In this document: in pieces, positions 35,914 through 44,780 of the stretch
Position numbering within the stretch: the stretch's first letter is position 1
How the letters are laid out: every line of letters begins with the position of its first letter
Source of the DNA: Halogeometricum sp. S1BR25-6
GTDB taxonomy: Archaea; Halobacteriota; Halobacteria; Halobacteriales; Haloferacaceae
DNA: 64,000 nt
Assembly: GCF_031624495.1 (NCBI RefSeq)
Contig: NZ_JAMQOP010000001.1
Coordinates: 1,550,001 to 1,614,000 of the forward strand
Direction: 5' to 3'
Notes under the pieces: model-generated
Databases searched by the model: none
What the model was told of the DNA's origin: nothing
What the model saw: only the letters and a program-made list of their open reading frames with translations
Program-made: the position numbers and the translations under genes

Positions 35914-37899
35914 TCAGTTCTCGGCGGTGTCGACGTCGGATTCGACGTCGTCGGACGTGCCGTCCGAGGCGTCGGTCGCCTCCTCGTCGGCGACGCGTCC
36001 GCCGTCGGCGAGGGCCTCGGGGTTCGACAGGTCCTCCGACATCCGCCGCTCGAACCACTGCCACTCGCGGGAGAACTGGTTGGACTCCTTCAGGTTCCAC
36101 GGGTCGGGGGTCCGGACCACCGGTCCCGTCCGGAAGGAGTTCACCATGTTGAACAGCCAGATGCCGACGCTAGCCGCGAGAACGAACGCGCCGACGGTCG
36201 CAATCTGCTGGAGGAGCGTGAACTCGACGGGGTACTGCGCCGACCGCCGCGGCAGTCCCATCAGGCCCATGAGGAACAGGGGCATGAAGGTCACGTTGAC
36301 GCCGACGATGCTGAGGACGGCGTGAAGCGTCCCGAGGCGCTTGTTGTACATCCGTCCGGTCAGGAGCGGGTACCAGTAGTACGACGCGGCGAACATCGAG
36401 AAGGCGATGATGCCGACGACGATGAAGTGGAAGTGCGCCACGACGTAGTAGGTGCCGTGGACGACGACGTCCACGGGGATGGAGGCGAGGAAGATGCCCG
36501 TCACGCCGCCGATGACGAACAGTCCGATGCCGCCGACGAGGAACTGCATCGGGGCTTCGAGGCGGACGTTGCCGTTCCAGAGCGTCGCCATCCAGTTGAA
36601 CGTCTTGACGGCGCTCGGCACCGCGATGGCGAGCGTGACCACCATGAACGAGGCGCGGAGGCGGGGGTCCATCCCCGTCGCGAACATGTGGTGCGCCCAG
36701 ACGCCGAACGAGAGCACGCCGATGGCGAGCGTCGAGTAGACGATGAACTTGAACCCGAACAGCTTCCGTCCCGAGAACTTCGGCAGTATCTGGCTCGTCA
36801 GCCCGAACGCCGGGAGGACGAGGATGTACACCTCGGGGTGACCGAAGAACCAGAACAGGTGCTGCCAGAGGATGGGACCGCCGGCCTCGACGGCGAAGAA
36901 CGCCGTCCCGAAGTTGCGGTCGAACAGGAGCATGAGGACGGCGCTCCCGAGGACGGGGAACGCGAACAGGATGAGGCCGCTCGTCGTCAGGAGCGACCAC
37001 GTGAGGATGTCGAGCGTGGACCAGCTAACCCCCTCGCCGCGTTCGGTGAAGATGGTGACGATGATGTTCACGCCGCCCATGATGGTCGCCAGTCCGGAGA
37101 GGTGCAGGCCCAATAGCAGCAGGTCGACCTGCGGGTTGGTCAGTTGGGTGGTCAGCGGCGTGTACAGTGTCCACCCCATCGTCGGCGGTTCCAAGGCGTA
37201 GAGGAACTCGACGCGCGGGCCGACGGCGTCGATGACCTTCGCTAACACCTCGGTGAGGAGGCCGGCGCGGACGAGGACGAACGATGGCGGTAAGAGCCAG
37301 AAGGCGATGGCGTTGATGCGCGGGAACGCCATGTCCTCGGCGTCGATGAGGAGGGGGAGGAAGTAGTTCGCCAACCCGGTGAACACGGGGGTGACGAAGA
37401 AGAACAGCATCGTCAACCCGTGCGTCGTGAACAGGCCGTTGTACGTCTCGGCGTTCCAGACGTCGGTCCCGGGGGTGAACAGTTCCGTCCGGATCATCAT
37501 CGCGTCCGTCGCCCCCCACATGCCGGCCGCGAGGCCGAACAGGAGATAGAGGATGCCGATGTCCTTGTGGTCGACGCTCGTCACCCATCGCATCAACCCG
37601 TACGGCTTGCTGGTCTTGTGTTCGCGGCCGTACAGCGTGCCGACCATGGGCAGTCGGCTCTCGGAGCCGGAGTCGGCGCTGCGTTCGCCGCCGTCGGTTC
37701 GACGCTCCTCGGAGACCCGTCGGTCGTCGACCCGGCGTCCGCCGTCGGGGCGTTCTTCGCCGCCGTCCGTCCGGAGCGAGGCGGGGTGTCGGGGCGATTC
37801 GGTCGTGGTGGGGTCCGTCGACTCGCGGCGGCGCCAGTACGCCCAGCCTCCGAGGAGGACACTGACGACGGCGAGAAGCGGAACGAGCGGCAGAGACAT
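35914..37899 (-). CDS. coxA: haem-copper oxidase subunit I (type A1-like)
   Basis: A 661-residue terminal oxidase subunit I that reduces O2 and pumps protons. Haem and copper ligands are all present: His160 (THGLTM), His354 and the cross-linked Tyr358 in FFGHPEVYIL, His403-His404 (VWAHHMF), His489 and His491 (VAHFHF). The GHPEV form places it in the A1 proton-channel group. Unusually, residues 1-22 are an extra membrane helix and 23-83 an Arg/Asp/Glu-rich linker before the catalytic core; the C-terminus is acidic. ATG at 37899 is preferred over TTG at 37905. No subunit II or III gene is adjacent; the upstream gene is a DUF6789-like membrane protein. Confidence 0.93.
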   Translation of the reverse strand: MSLPLVPLLAVVSVLLGGWAYWRRRESTDPTTTESPRHPASLRTDGGEERPDGGRRVDDRRVSEERRTDGGERSADSGSESRLPMVGTLYGREHKTSKPYGLMRWVTSVDHKDIGILYLLFGLAAGMWGATDAMMIRTELFTPGTDVWNAETYNGLFTTHGLTMLFFFVTPVFTGLANYFLPLLIDAEDMAFPRINAIAFWLLPPSFVLVRAGLLTEVLAKVIDAVGPRVEFLYALEPPTMGWTLYTPLTTQLTNPQVDLLLLGLHLSGLATIMGGVNIIVTIFTERGEGVSWSTLDILTWSLLTTSGLILFAFPVLGSAVLMLLFDRNFGTAFFAVEAGGPILWQHLFWFFGHPEVYILVLPAFGLTSQILPKFSGRKLFGFKFIVYSTLAIGVLSFGVWAHHMFATGMDPRLRASFMVVTLAIAVPSAVKTFNWMATLWNGNVRLEAPMQFLVGGIGLFVIGGVTGIFLASIPVDVVVHGTYYVVAHFHFIVVGIIAFSMFAASYYWYPLLTGRMYNKRLGTLHAVLSIVGVNVTFMPLFLMGLMGLPRRSAQYPVEFTLLQQIATVGAFVLAASVGIWLFNMVNSFRTGPVVRTPDPWNLKESNQFSREWQWFERRMSEDLSNPEALADGGRVADEEATDASDGTSDDVESDVDTAEN

Positions 37900-38023
37900 T
37901 ATCAACTCGCGCGAGAGGCGCGTGAGAGCGACTTAGGACGGTCCCCACATAAGTGACGAGGCCGTCCCCAGAATCTTGGAACCGTCGGGCGGCGGACCGA
38001 CGAACGGGGCCGAGATGTCGGGG

Positions 38024-38479
38024 TTAGCCCTGAAGCTCCGAACCGTCGCCGAGCGTACCGCCCGACGGCGTTCGACCCGTGAGACGGGCGTAGACGGCGC
38101 CGGTGATATAGCCGTAGGCGAGGTGGGCGACGAGCGTCAGGCCGGCGAAGGCGAACACGATGGCCCCCGAGAGTTCCGCCCGTCCGAGGAGGAGGAACGG
38201 AATCCAGAGGAGCACGCCGATTCCCATCCCCTTTATCGCGGGGTCAGACCCGGGGACGGAGTCCTCGACGGCGACGAGCAGGAGGGGCCACGCCAGCGTC
38301 CCGGCGGCGACAAACAGGACGAATCCGACGGTCGTACTCCCGGGGACGCCGACGAACCGCGCGACGACGTCGAACATGCCTACCTGCGACCGGGTTTCGA
38401 CCTCGAAGAGGAGGAGTAGAACGGTCAGCGCGGCGGTTCCGGAGAGTCCACCGGCGACAGCGGCGAGGGACCGGTTCAT
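38024..38479 (-). CDS. DUF6789-like membrane protein
   Basis: A 151-residue protein with four predicted membrane helices. MNRSLAAVAGGLSGTAALTVLLLL, a segment RSQVGMFDVVARFVGVPGS and the final LVAHLAYGYITGAVYARL match small haloarchaeal membrane proteins often seen beside terminal oxidases (DUF6789, from memory). It is 124 bases upstream of coxA on the same strand, so an accessory role in the oxidase is plausible but unproven. Confidence 0.72.
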   Translation of the reverse strand: MNRSLAAVAGGLSGTAALTVLLLLFEVETRSQVGMFDVVARFVGVPGSTTVGFVLFVAAGTLAWPLLLVAVEDSVPGSDPAIKGMGIGVLLWIPFLLLGRAELSGAIVFAFAGLTLVAHLAYGYITGAVYARLTGRTPSGGTLGDGSELQG

Positions 38480-38612
38480 ACCGTTCGGTTCGTAGAACTG
38501 CCGAATAAGCCTGACGGGGCGCGGGCGAAACTACACGTTCACGAGGGGAGTGGATTCGAGTGGCGGTCGGTCGACGCTCGGCGTCGTCCGACCGTCCTGC
38601 GGACCCGTCACC

Positions 38613-38831
38613 TTACAGGATGAACGTGACGATAGCGAGCACGAGGAACACCACGACGAGGATTCGCGCGGCGCTCATCGAGAGGCCCGCGACGCCGCGG
38701 AACCCCGCGAAACCCGCCAGAATGGCGAGCACGAGGAACGCGATGGCGAGCGTCAGGAGCCCTCCCGACTGCAGGGGGAGCGCGGTCGACGCGACTGCGG
38801 CACCGGTCGTGAGCGCTGTGAGTGCTGTCAT
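38613..38831 (-). CDS. DUF1328-family small membrane protein
   Basis: A 72-residue protein with two membrane helices. LAIAFLVLAILAGFAGFRG and SAARILVVVFLVLAIVTFIL form the two-helix YtjA/DUF1328 pattern, a small bacterial and archaeal membrane protein of unknown function often linked to stress. The ATG at 38831 is chosen because an upstream in-frame start would add a polar, Cys-containing leader. Divergent from YihY. Confidence 0.78.
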   Translation of the reverse strand: MTALTALTTGAAVASTALPLQSGGLLTLAIAFLVLAILAGFAGFRGVAGLSMSAARILVVVFLVLAIVTFIL

Positions 38832-38942
38832 TGCAGTTTCGACGACTCTCTCTCGACACATAACCGTTGTAGCCCTCGAATTGACAGTCACTTATTCCGA
38901 CAGCTGCGACGATTGATACCGGCGTGGCGCCTACCACGCCGA

Positions 38943-39809
38943 GTGTCCCGCGCCGATTCCGTCGTCCGAGTGACGAAAGCCGTCGTCGCCATCAGTCGCG
39001 AGAAGAACGTGACGACGCTCGCCGCCAGTCTGTCGTACTACGTGTTCAACGCGTTCGTGCCGACGGTGTTCCTGTTGGTCGTCGGCATCGCCACGTTCGG
39101 CAGCGTCGACGCCATCGCGCAGGGACTCGGCCGCCTCACGAGCGTCGAACCGAACCAGCTTCAGCGGGTGTTGAAGATGATCGGCGCCCAGACCGACGCC
39201 CGCGTTCGGGCGCTGTCGCTCGCCGTCGCCATCATGGTGTGGAGTACGCTGAAGAGCTTCCGCTCGATTCAGGACACGTTCGCCGAGGTGTACGGCACGC
39301 GCCGGCACACGTCGTTCTGGGGGCGCATACGCGACACGGGACTCGTCTTCGTCGGCACGACCATCGCGCTCATCGTCGTCTCGTTCGTCTCCGTCGCCCT
39401 GTCGTTGGCTCTCGGCGGCTGGTGGTCGGTGGCGAGCGGACTGCTCATCTTCGCCTCCCTGGTCGTCGGCTTCTTTCCGATGTACTACTTCTTCCCGGGC
39501 GTCGACCAATCGCCGCGCGAGGCGCTTCCGGGCGTCCTCGTGGCCGCGGCCGCGTGGACCGTCTCGGGGTTCGTCTTCCGCGTCTACGTCGGCCTCTCCG
39601 AGAGCGTCCAACTGTACGGCATCGCGGGCGTGGCGCTCATCTTCCTCTCGTGGCTGTATCTCGGCGGACTGGCCATCCTCGTCGGCGTCGTCGTCAACGC
39701 CGTCCTCTCGGGACGCGTCGACGCCGACCTGGAGTGGCTCCCGAGCGTTCCCAGCGCGCCCGAGGCCCTGTCGGACGACGACGAGGTCGACGCCGAGGCG
39801 CGCTCGTGA
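38943..39809 (+). CDS. YihY/UPF0761-family membrane protein
   Basis: A 288-residue membrane protein with about six helices. VTTLAASLSYYVFNAFVPTVFLLV and AIMVWSTLKSFRSIQDTFAEVYG are signature segments; KSFRSIQDTF is the family's polar loop. Once called ribonuclease BN by mistake, the family has no proven nuclease activity and may be a transporter or envelope protein. The GTG at 38943 gives MSRADSVVRVTKAVVAISRE, the typical start; earlier in-frame starts reach into the DUF1328 gene. Confidence 0.82.
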   Translation: MSRADSVVRVTKAVVAISREKNVTTLAASLSYYVFNAFVPTVFLLVVGIATFGSVDAIAQGLGRLTSVEPNQLQRVLKMIGAQTDARVRALSLAVAIMVWSTLKSFRSIQDTFAEVYGTRRHTSFWGRIRDTGLVFVGTTIALIVVSFVSVALSLALGGWWSVASGLLIFASLVVGFFPMYYFFPGVDQSPREALPGVLVAAAAWTVSGFVFRVYVGLSESVQLYGIAGVALIFLSWLYLGGLAILVGVVVNAVLSGRVDADLEWLPSVPSAPEALSDDDEVDAEARS

Positions 39810-39950
39810 CCCCGCCGGACGGCCGCCGAGCGCGTGATTCGACGGCTATATCACCGATTGGTGACTGAGAGGAGACGATGCCGGTCGCTCCCCACGCTCT
39901 CCGCGGGGTCGCCGTCCGCGTCGTCTCGCCCGCCCGCGAGGTGGCGTCCC

Positions 39951-41006
39951 GTGGTTGACCTCGAACTCGACGGTGTCCGCCGGGAGTACGCCGGAACGGC
40001 CGCCTTGGCGGACGTCTCCCTGTCGGTCGCCGAGGGGGAGTTCTTCACGCTGGTCGGCCCCTCCGGGTGCGGGAAGACGACGACGCTCCGCCTCGTCGCC
40101 GGGTTGGAGTCGCCCGACGCGGGCGCCGTCCGCTTCGGCGGCGAGGACGTGCGCGGGGTGCCGACCGAGGACCGCGACGTGGGCGTCGTCTTCCAGAACT
40201 ACGCGCTGTTCCCCCACATGAGCGTCCGCGAGAACGTCGCCTACGGCCTGCAGTTCGACGGGCCGCCCGCCGGGACCACGAAGGAGGAACGCGTCGACGA
40301 GCTGCTGTCGATGGTGAATCTAGAGGGAATGGGCGGCCGCGACCCGGACGAACTCTCCGGCGGGCAACAGCAGCGGGTCGCCCTCGCCCGCGCCCTCGCG
40401 CCCGAACCGCGCGTCCTCCTCCTCGACGAACCCATGAGCGCCCTCGACGCCCGACTCCGCGAGCAACTCCGCCGCAGCGTCAAGGCCATCCAACGGGAAC
40501 TGGACGTGACGACGCTGTACGTCACGCACGACCAGGAGGAGGCGCTGGCCGTCTCCGACCGCGTGGCCGTGATGAACGCCGGCCGGGTCGAACAGGTCGG
40601 CACGCCGCAGGCGATATACCGCCGGCCGGAGACGGCGTTCGTCGCCTCCTTCGTCGGCGACAACAACGTCTTCGAGGCCGAGGTTCTGGCGTCGCCCCCC
40701 GAGTCGACGGCCGCCCGCGTCGCGGACGCCGAGTTCGAACTGCCGCCCGTCGACGCCGCGGCGGGCGAGACGGTGCGATTCTGCGTCCGCCCGGAGCGCC
40801 TGTCGGTGGCGGACCCGCCCTCGCCGGACGCCCCCTCGCCGCCGAACCGCCTGACCGTCGACGTGGAGACGGCGGAGTTCCTCGGCGATACGACCCGGCT
40901 GTACTGCCGGTGGGCGGGGAGACGGATAGTCGTCCGGACGCCGGACGTGCCCGACGCGGACCGCCTCGACGTCGAATTCGAGCCCGCGGCGGCGACGTTT
41001 TTCTGA
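39951..41006 (+). CDS. ABC transporter ATP-binding protein, CysA/PotA type, no adjacent permease
   Basis: A 351-residue ATPase. Walker A GPSGCGKTT (about residues 34-42), Q-loop FQNYALFPHM, signature LSGGQQQRVALARAL and Walker B LLLDEPMSALDARL are intact, with H-loop YVTHDQEEAL. The C-terminal about 120 residues form a TOBE-type regulatory domain (VCRPERLSV region), as in importers for polyamines, iron, sulfate or sugars. No permease or binding protein is next to it, so it must serve a transporter encoded elsewhere. GTG at 39951 is the family start. Confidence 0.9.
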   Translation: MVDLELDGVRREYAGTAALADVSLSVAEGEFFTLVGPSGCGKTTTLRLVAGLESPDAGAVRFGGEDVRGVPTEDRDVGVVFQNYALFPHMSVRENVAYGLQFDGPPAGTTKEERVDELLSMVNLEGMGGRDPDELSGGQQQRVALARALAPEPRVLLLDEPMSALDARLREQLRRSVKAIQRELDVTTLYVTHDQEEALAVSDRVAVMNAGRVEQVGTPQAIYRRPETAFVASFVGDNNVFEAEVLASPPESTAARVADAEFELPPVDAAAGETVRFCVRPERLSVADPPSPDAPSPPNRLTVDVETAEFLGDTTRLYCRWAGRRIVVRTPDVPDADRLDVEFEPAAATFF

Positions 41007-41081
41007 GTCCGAGATGTCGACCCGCGGCCGCGCGCTCCGGAAGCGACACCGACATGCCGGGCGCGCGAGAGGCCCCATCCG

Positions 41082-41831
41082 ATGATAACGCTCGCTTCGG
41101 ACTTCGGGACGCCGTACCCGGCGGCGATGAAAGGCGTGCTACTCGGACGCACCGACGCCCGACTCGTCGACGTGGGCCACGACTTCCCGCGGCAGGACGT
41201 GCGCGCGACGGCTTTTTGGCTCCGGGAGGTGCTGCCGTACTTCCCGCCGGCGACGCACCTCGTCGTCGTCGACCCCGGCGTCGGCACCGACCGCGCGGCC
41301 CTCGTCGTCGAGGTGGACGGACACACCTTCGTCGCGCCGGACAACGGCGTCGTGCTCCCGGTCGCCCGCGAAATCGCCGGCGACGACTTCGACGTGTACG
41401 AAGTCGCGTACGAGGAGACGCCGAGCAACACGTTCCACGGGCGCGACGTGTTCGCGCCGGCCGCGGCGGACGTCCACGACGCCCCCGCGGTGACGGCCGT
41501 CGACCGAATCGCGCCGACAGACGAGTACGTCGACCTCGCCTTTCCAGACCCCGACGTGGGCGACGGCGCCGCGGCGGGCGAAGTGCTCGTCGTCGACGGC
41601 TTCGGCAACGTCGTCACGAACGTCCCCGGGGAGTTCCTCGACGGCCTCGACCGGGTGTCCGTCGGCGGGGAGGCGGTTCCGGTCGGCCGGTCGTACGCCG
41701 CCGTCGACCCCGGCGACCGTGTCGTTACCGTCGGCAGCCACGGCAACGTGGAGTTCGCGGTGAACCGCGGCCGCGGCGACGACGCGTTCGGGTTCGAGGC
41801 GGGGGACGCGGTGTCGCTCGAACGCGCGTGA
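41082..41831 (+). CDS. SAM hydroxide adenosyltransferase (DUF62)
   Basis: A 249-residue enzyme of the fluorinase/chlorinase superfamily. Archaeal members use water to convert S-adenosylmethionine to adenosine and methionine. Motifs seen: MITLASDFGTPYPAAMKG at the N-terminus, VVDPGVGTDRAALV with the catalytic Asp-Arg pair (about residues 63-70), and FHGRDVFAPAAA with the catalytic His (about 120), which together make the hydrolytic triad of the family rather than the halogenase site. C-terminal beta-barrel VDGFGNVVTNVP. ATG at 41082. Confidence 0.92.
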   Translation: MITLASDFGTPYPAAMKGVLLGRTDARLVDVGHDFPRQDVRATAFWLREVLPYFPPATHLVVVDPGVGTDRAALVVEVDGHTFVAPDNGVVLPVAREIAGDDFDVYEVAYEETPSNTFHGRDVFAPAAADVHDAPAVTAVDRIAPTDEYVDLAFPDPDVGDGAAAGEVLVVDGFGNVVTNVPGEFLDGLDRVSVGGEAVPVGRSYAAVDPGDRVVTVGSHGNVEFAVNRGRGDDAFGFEAGDAVSLERA

Positions 41832-41981
41832 GGCGACGGGACGGGGGTCGGAGCCGGCGGACGAGAACTTTTTTCACGGAGACGAGTGACGGCCGAGACG
41901 ACCTCTTACGGCCGTAGCCGCGGCACCGCGCTCCGCTCGGTGCCGCGCCGGCCGGTCGTCGCCCGTTACGCGGCGAACACC

Positions 41982-42908
41982 ATGACACGAGACGCGCGCG
42001 AGAGACTCGCGAAACGGTTCGCAGACTACCGAATCGCCCGTCGCCTCCACGACGTGCCGCCGCACGAGGTGTACGAGATAGCGCTCGACGGCCGCCGCGC
42101 CGTCTACAAGGGCGACATCGAACCAACGGGGAATGCGGCCGTCGAAGGCCGTATCATCGACATCGTCGGGCGTGAGACGGCGGTTCCGGTGCCCGAGATA
42201 CGGCACGTCGGCGACGATTACTACGTCGCCACGTGGCACTCCGGCGCCCCCGCGCCGGACGCGTCGGATGAGGCCGACGAGGCGTGGGCGCGCGCCGCCG
42301 GTCGCGGGCTGGCGACGCTCCACGAAGAGACGGAACCGCTGGTCGACGGCTACGGCCCGTTCCGCGCGGCCGGCGGCAGTCTCCGCGTCGAGACGGCGGA
42401 CGACTGGCACGGGGCGGCCGTCGACGACGTCCGCCAACGCCGGTCGGTCCTCGCCGAGTACGGCCACGCCGACGTCGCCGACGCCGTGGTCGGGTTCCTC
42501 CGCGACCGCCCGGACGCCTTCGACGGCGCGGGCGACCCCGTCTGCTGTCACGGGTGGTGGACGCCCGAACACGTCGCTGTCAGTGACCGGCGGGTCGCGT
42601 GCGTCGTCGACTTCGAGCACGCGACGGCGGCACCGGGTGAGTGGGACTATTTGCGGACGGTCACGCCGACGTTCGCGGCGCGCGGCGAGGACGCGACGGC
42701 CGCGCGACGCGCGTTCCGGCGCGGCTACGAATCGGTCCGCTCGCTCCCACCCGGGTTCGAGCGCCGACGCCAGTACTACCGGCTGGTGAACGGCGTCTAC
42801 TACTTGCAGTCGCTCTACGTGCAGGACCAGCACGGGTCGGCGGCGACGGCGGAGCGTGCGAAGCGGTTCCGAGCGCGGATGTTCGAGACGATGTCGGAAC
42901 TCGGCTGA
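41982..42908 (+). CDS. APH-fold phosphotransferase-like protein with degenerate catalytic loop
   Basis: A 308-residue protein of the aminoglycoside phosphotransferase/choline kinase fold. Lys43 (AVYKGD) and Glu55 fit the ATP-anchoring pair, and Asp210 (VVDFEHA) fits the metal-binding Asp. The Brenner loop, normally HxDxxxxN, reads CHGWWTPEHV: His190 remains but the catalytic Asp is Trp192 and the Asn is His197. It may be a pseudokinase or use another mechanism. ATG at 41982 removes a leader lacking family support. Part of a same-strand cluster with the HAD phosphatase and a second APH-like gene. Confidence 0.8.
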   Translation: MTRDARERLAKRFADYRIARRLHDVPPHEVYEIALDGRRAVYKGDIEPTGNAAVEGRIIDIVGRETAVPVPEIRHVGDDYYVATWHSGAPAPDASDEADEAWARAAGRGLATLHEETEPLVDGYGPFRAAGGSLRVETADDWHGAAVDDVRQRRSVLAEYGHADVADAVVGFLRDRPDAFDGAGDPVCCHGWWTPEHVAVSDRRVACVVDFEHATAAPGEWDYLRTVTPTFAARGEDATAARRAFRRGYESVRSLPPGFERRRQYYRLVNGVYYLQSLYVQDQHGSAATAERAKRFRARMFETMSELG

Positions 42909-42978
42909 GGGCGGGTCAGGCGAAGGCGCGACTCGTCACGCCGAGTCGCTTTTGCTCTCGACGCCCCAACTCCCGGCC

Positions 42979-43659
42979 ATGAGCCGCTTCGACGCCGTCC
43001 TCTTCGACCTCGACGGGACGCTGTGCGAGAGCGACCAGGACGTCGACCACCTCTACTTCGGGGCGTTCGAGCGGGCGGGCGTGGAACCGTTCGGCGTCCC
43101 GAGCGACCTGTGGGCGGTGCTGGACGGCCCGCCGACCACTCCGGACGAGTTCGGCTACTACCGCGCCGGCTTCCGGGCGGTGGCGGCCGAGCACGACCGG
43201 GAGGGGGCGGACGTGAGCGCCGTCGCCCGCGAGTTCGTCGACGGCATCGACTACGGGGCCGTCTCGCTCCTCGACGGGGCGGAGGCGGCGCTGGAAGACG
43301 CCGGTGTCGGCCATCGAGTGGGGCTGCTGACGAACGGTCCCGAGTACCGCCAATCGGTCAAACTGGAGGCGCTGGGGTTGGAGGACGCCTTCGAGGTAAT
43401 CGTCTACGCCGGCGACATGGAGCGCCGGAAACCCCACGCCGACCCGTTCGACCGGGCGGTCGAATCGTTGGGCGTCGACGCGTCCGACGCGCTCTACGTC
43501 GGCAACTCCCTGAAGTACGACGTGGCCGGCGCCCGCGAGGCCGGGATGCCCGTCGCGTGGTATCCCGACGGCGACGTCGACCCCGGGTCGTACGACCCCG
43601 ACTACGTCGTCGAGTCGCTCCCGGAACTCGCCGCTGTGCTCGACGGGTCCGCGGAGTGA
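42979..43659 (+). CDS. HAD-family hydrolase
   Basis: A 226-residue haloacid-dehalogenase-type phosphatase. Motif I FDLDGTLCESD carries both Asp residues, motif II is LLTNGP, motif III Lys lies in ERRKPHADPFDRAV, and motif IV VGNSLKYDVAGAREAG carries the acidic metal ligand. The cap is a helical C1 insert (about residues 18-90). The group includes phosphoglycolate phosphatase and small-molecule nucleotidases; the substrate is unknown. It starts 70 bases after the first APH-like gene and lies 58 bases before the second. Confidence 0.9.
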   Translation: MSRFDAVLFDLDGTLCESDQDVDHLYFGAFERAGVEPFGVPSDLWAVLDGPPTTPDEFGYYRAGFRAVAAEHDREGADVSAVAREFVDGIDYGAVSLLDGAEAALEDAGVGHRVGLLTNGPEYRQSVKLEALGLEDAFEVIVYAGDMERRKPHADPFDRAVESLGVDASDALYVGNSLKYDVAGAREAGMPVAWYPDGDVDPGSYDPDYVVESLPELAAVLDGSAE

Positions 43660-43717
43660 TTCGTCGGAGCCGTCGGGGGACGTCGACGACCGACGACCGG
43701 CCGCGGGAGGTGCGCCG

Positions 43718-44701
43718 GTGGACGACGTGACCGCGGTGCTCGACCGGGAGTTCCCCGCCCGGCGCGTCGCGGAGACGACGCCCGCGCGGCGGGGCAACAC
43801 GAAGGAGACGACGCTGGTGCGGTTCGCCGACGGCGGGGGCGTCGTCGTGCAGTTCTCCGCGGACGCCGAGGCGTTCCGGACCGAACTCGCACTCGCCCGC
43901 GCGGTCCGGGAACGCACCGCGGTGCCGACGCCGCGGGTCCTCGCCGACGGATCGCTGGGCGGTCGACCGTACGCGGTCGTGGAACTGGTCGACGGAGCCG
44001 ACCTGCACGAACGGTTCTCGCGCGTATCTTCGGCGACGCGACGACGGCTGAGTCGAGGATTCGGCCGCTCGCTCGCGGCGCTGCACGAGTCGTTCGTCTT
44101 CGAGGACTACGGCGCCGTGCGCGTCGAGGACGGACGCACGGGCGGCGAAGGAGACGAAGACGCGGGTGCCGCGTTGCGCGCCGACGGCACCGAGTCGTGG
44201 CCGTCGTGGTTCGACGCCCACGCCCGGGCGGGCGTCGACGCCCTCCCGACGGCGTTCGACGGCGTCCGGGACGAACTCCTCGCGGCCCTCGACGACGCCG
44301 ACGTCTCCGGGAGTCCGACGCCGCGACTGTACCCGTGGGACCTCCGGCCCGGAAACGCCGTCTTCGACGGCGGCGACGTGGCCGCCGTGCTCGACTGGGG
44401 CGGGCCGCTGTCGGCGGCGGCGGGCCTCGCCGCCGCCAAGGTCGAACACCTCGTCGCGGACTGGTACGTCGCCGACGGCGCCCCCCTCAGAGTCGCGTTC
44501 CGCGAGGGCTACCGCTCGGTGCGGCCGTACCCCGAGGTTCCCTCCGTCTACCGACTCGCGGCGGTCGTCCGCTCGGCGGTGGACTCACACGGGGTCGTGA
44601 CGCGGCCGCGCTACCCCGAACTGGAGGGCAAAAAGGCGGTCGCGTTCCACCGCGAACGAATGTGCGAGTGGCTGTCGGCCGCCTCGCCGTCCGACGGCTG
44701 A
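43718..44701 (+). CDS. APH-fold phosphotransferase
   Basis: A 327-residue kinase-fold protein. The catalytic loop YPWDLRPGN keeps Asp208 and Asn213 (the usual His is Pro), and LDWGG supplies the metal-binding Asp226. In the N-lobe the position of the ATP-binding Lys reads VVVQFSADAEAF, a Gln, with Glu56 kept. An acidic insert lies at 135-160. GTG start at 43718. It may phosphorylate a small alcohol or sugar; drug resistance is not implied by this fold. Third member of the kinase-fold/HAD/kinase-fold cluster. Confidence 0.82.
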   Translation: MDDVTAVLDREFPARRVAETTPARRGNTKETTLVRFADGGGVVVQFSADAEAFRTELALARAVRERTAVPTPRVLADGSLGGRPYAVVELVDGADLHERFSRVSSATRRRLSRGFGRSLAALHESFVFEDYGAVRVEDGRTGGEGDEDAGAALRADGTESWPSWFDAHARAGVDALPTAFDGVRDELLAALDDADVSGSPTPRLYPWDLRPGNAVFDGGDVAAVLDWGGPLSAAAGLAAAKVEHLVADWYVADGAPLRVAFREGYRSVRPYPEVPSVYRLAAVVRSAVDSHGVVTRPRYPELEGKKAVAFHRERMCEWLSAASPSDG

Positions 44702-44780
44702 GAGCGGTCGGGGGCCATATTTTCAGCAAGCCGAGTCTTGATGCGCCGCCGCGGGGAACGGCTCCGCCGGTGACCGACAG

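Noticed and set aside
41982-44701. Drug-resistance phosphotransferases
   Set aside because: The APH fold is shared by many metabolic kinases, and the key residues differ from resistance enzymes; nothing supports a resistance role.
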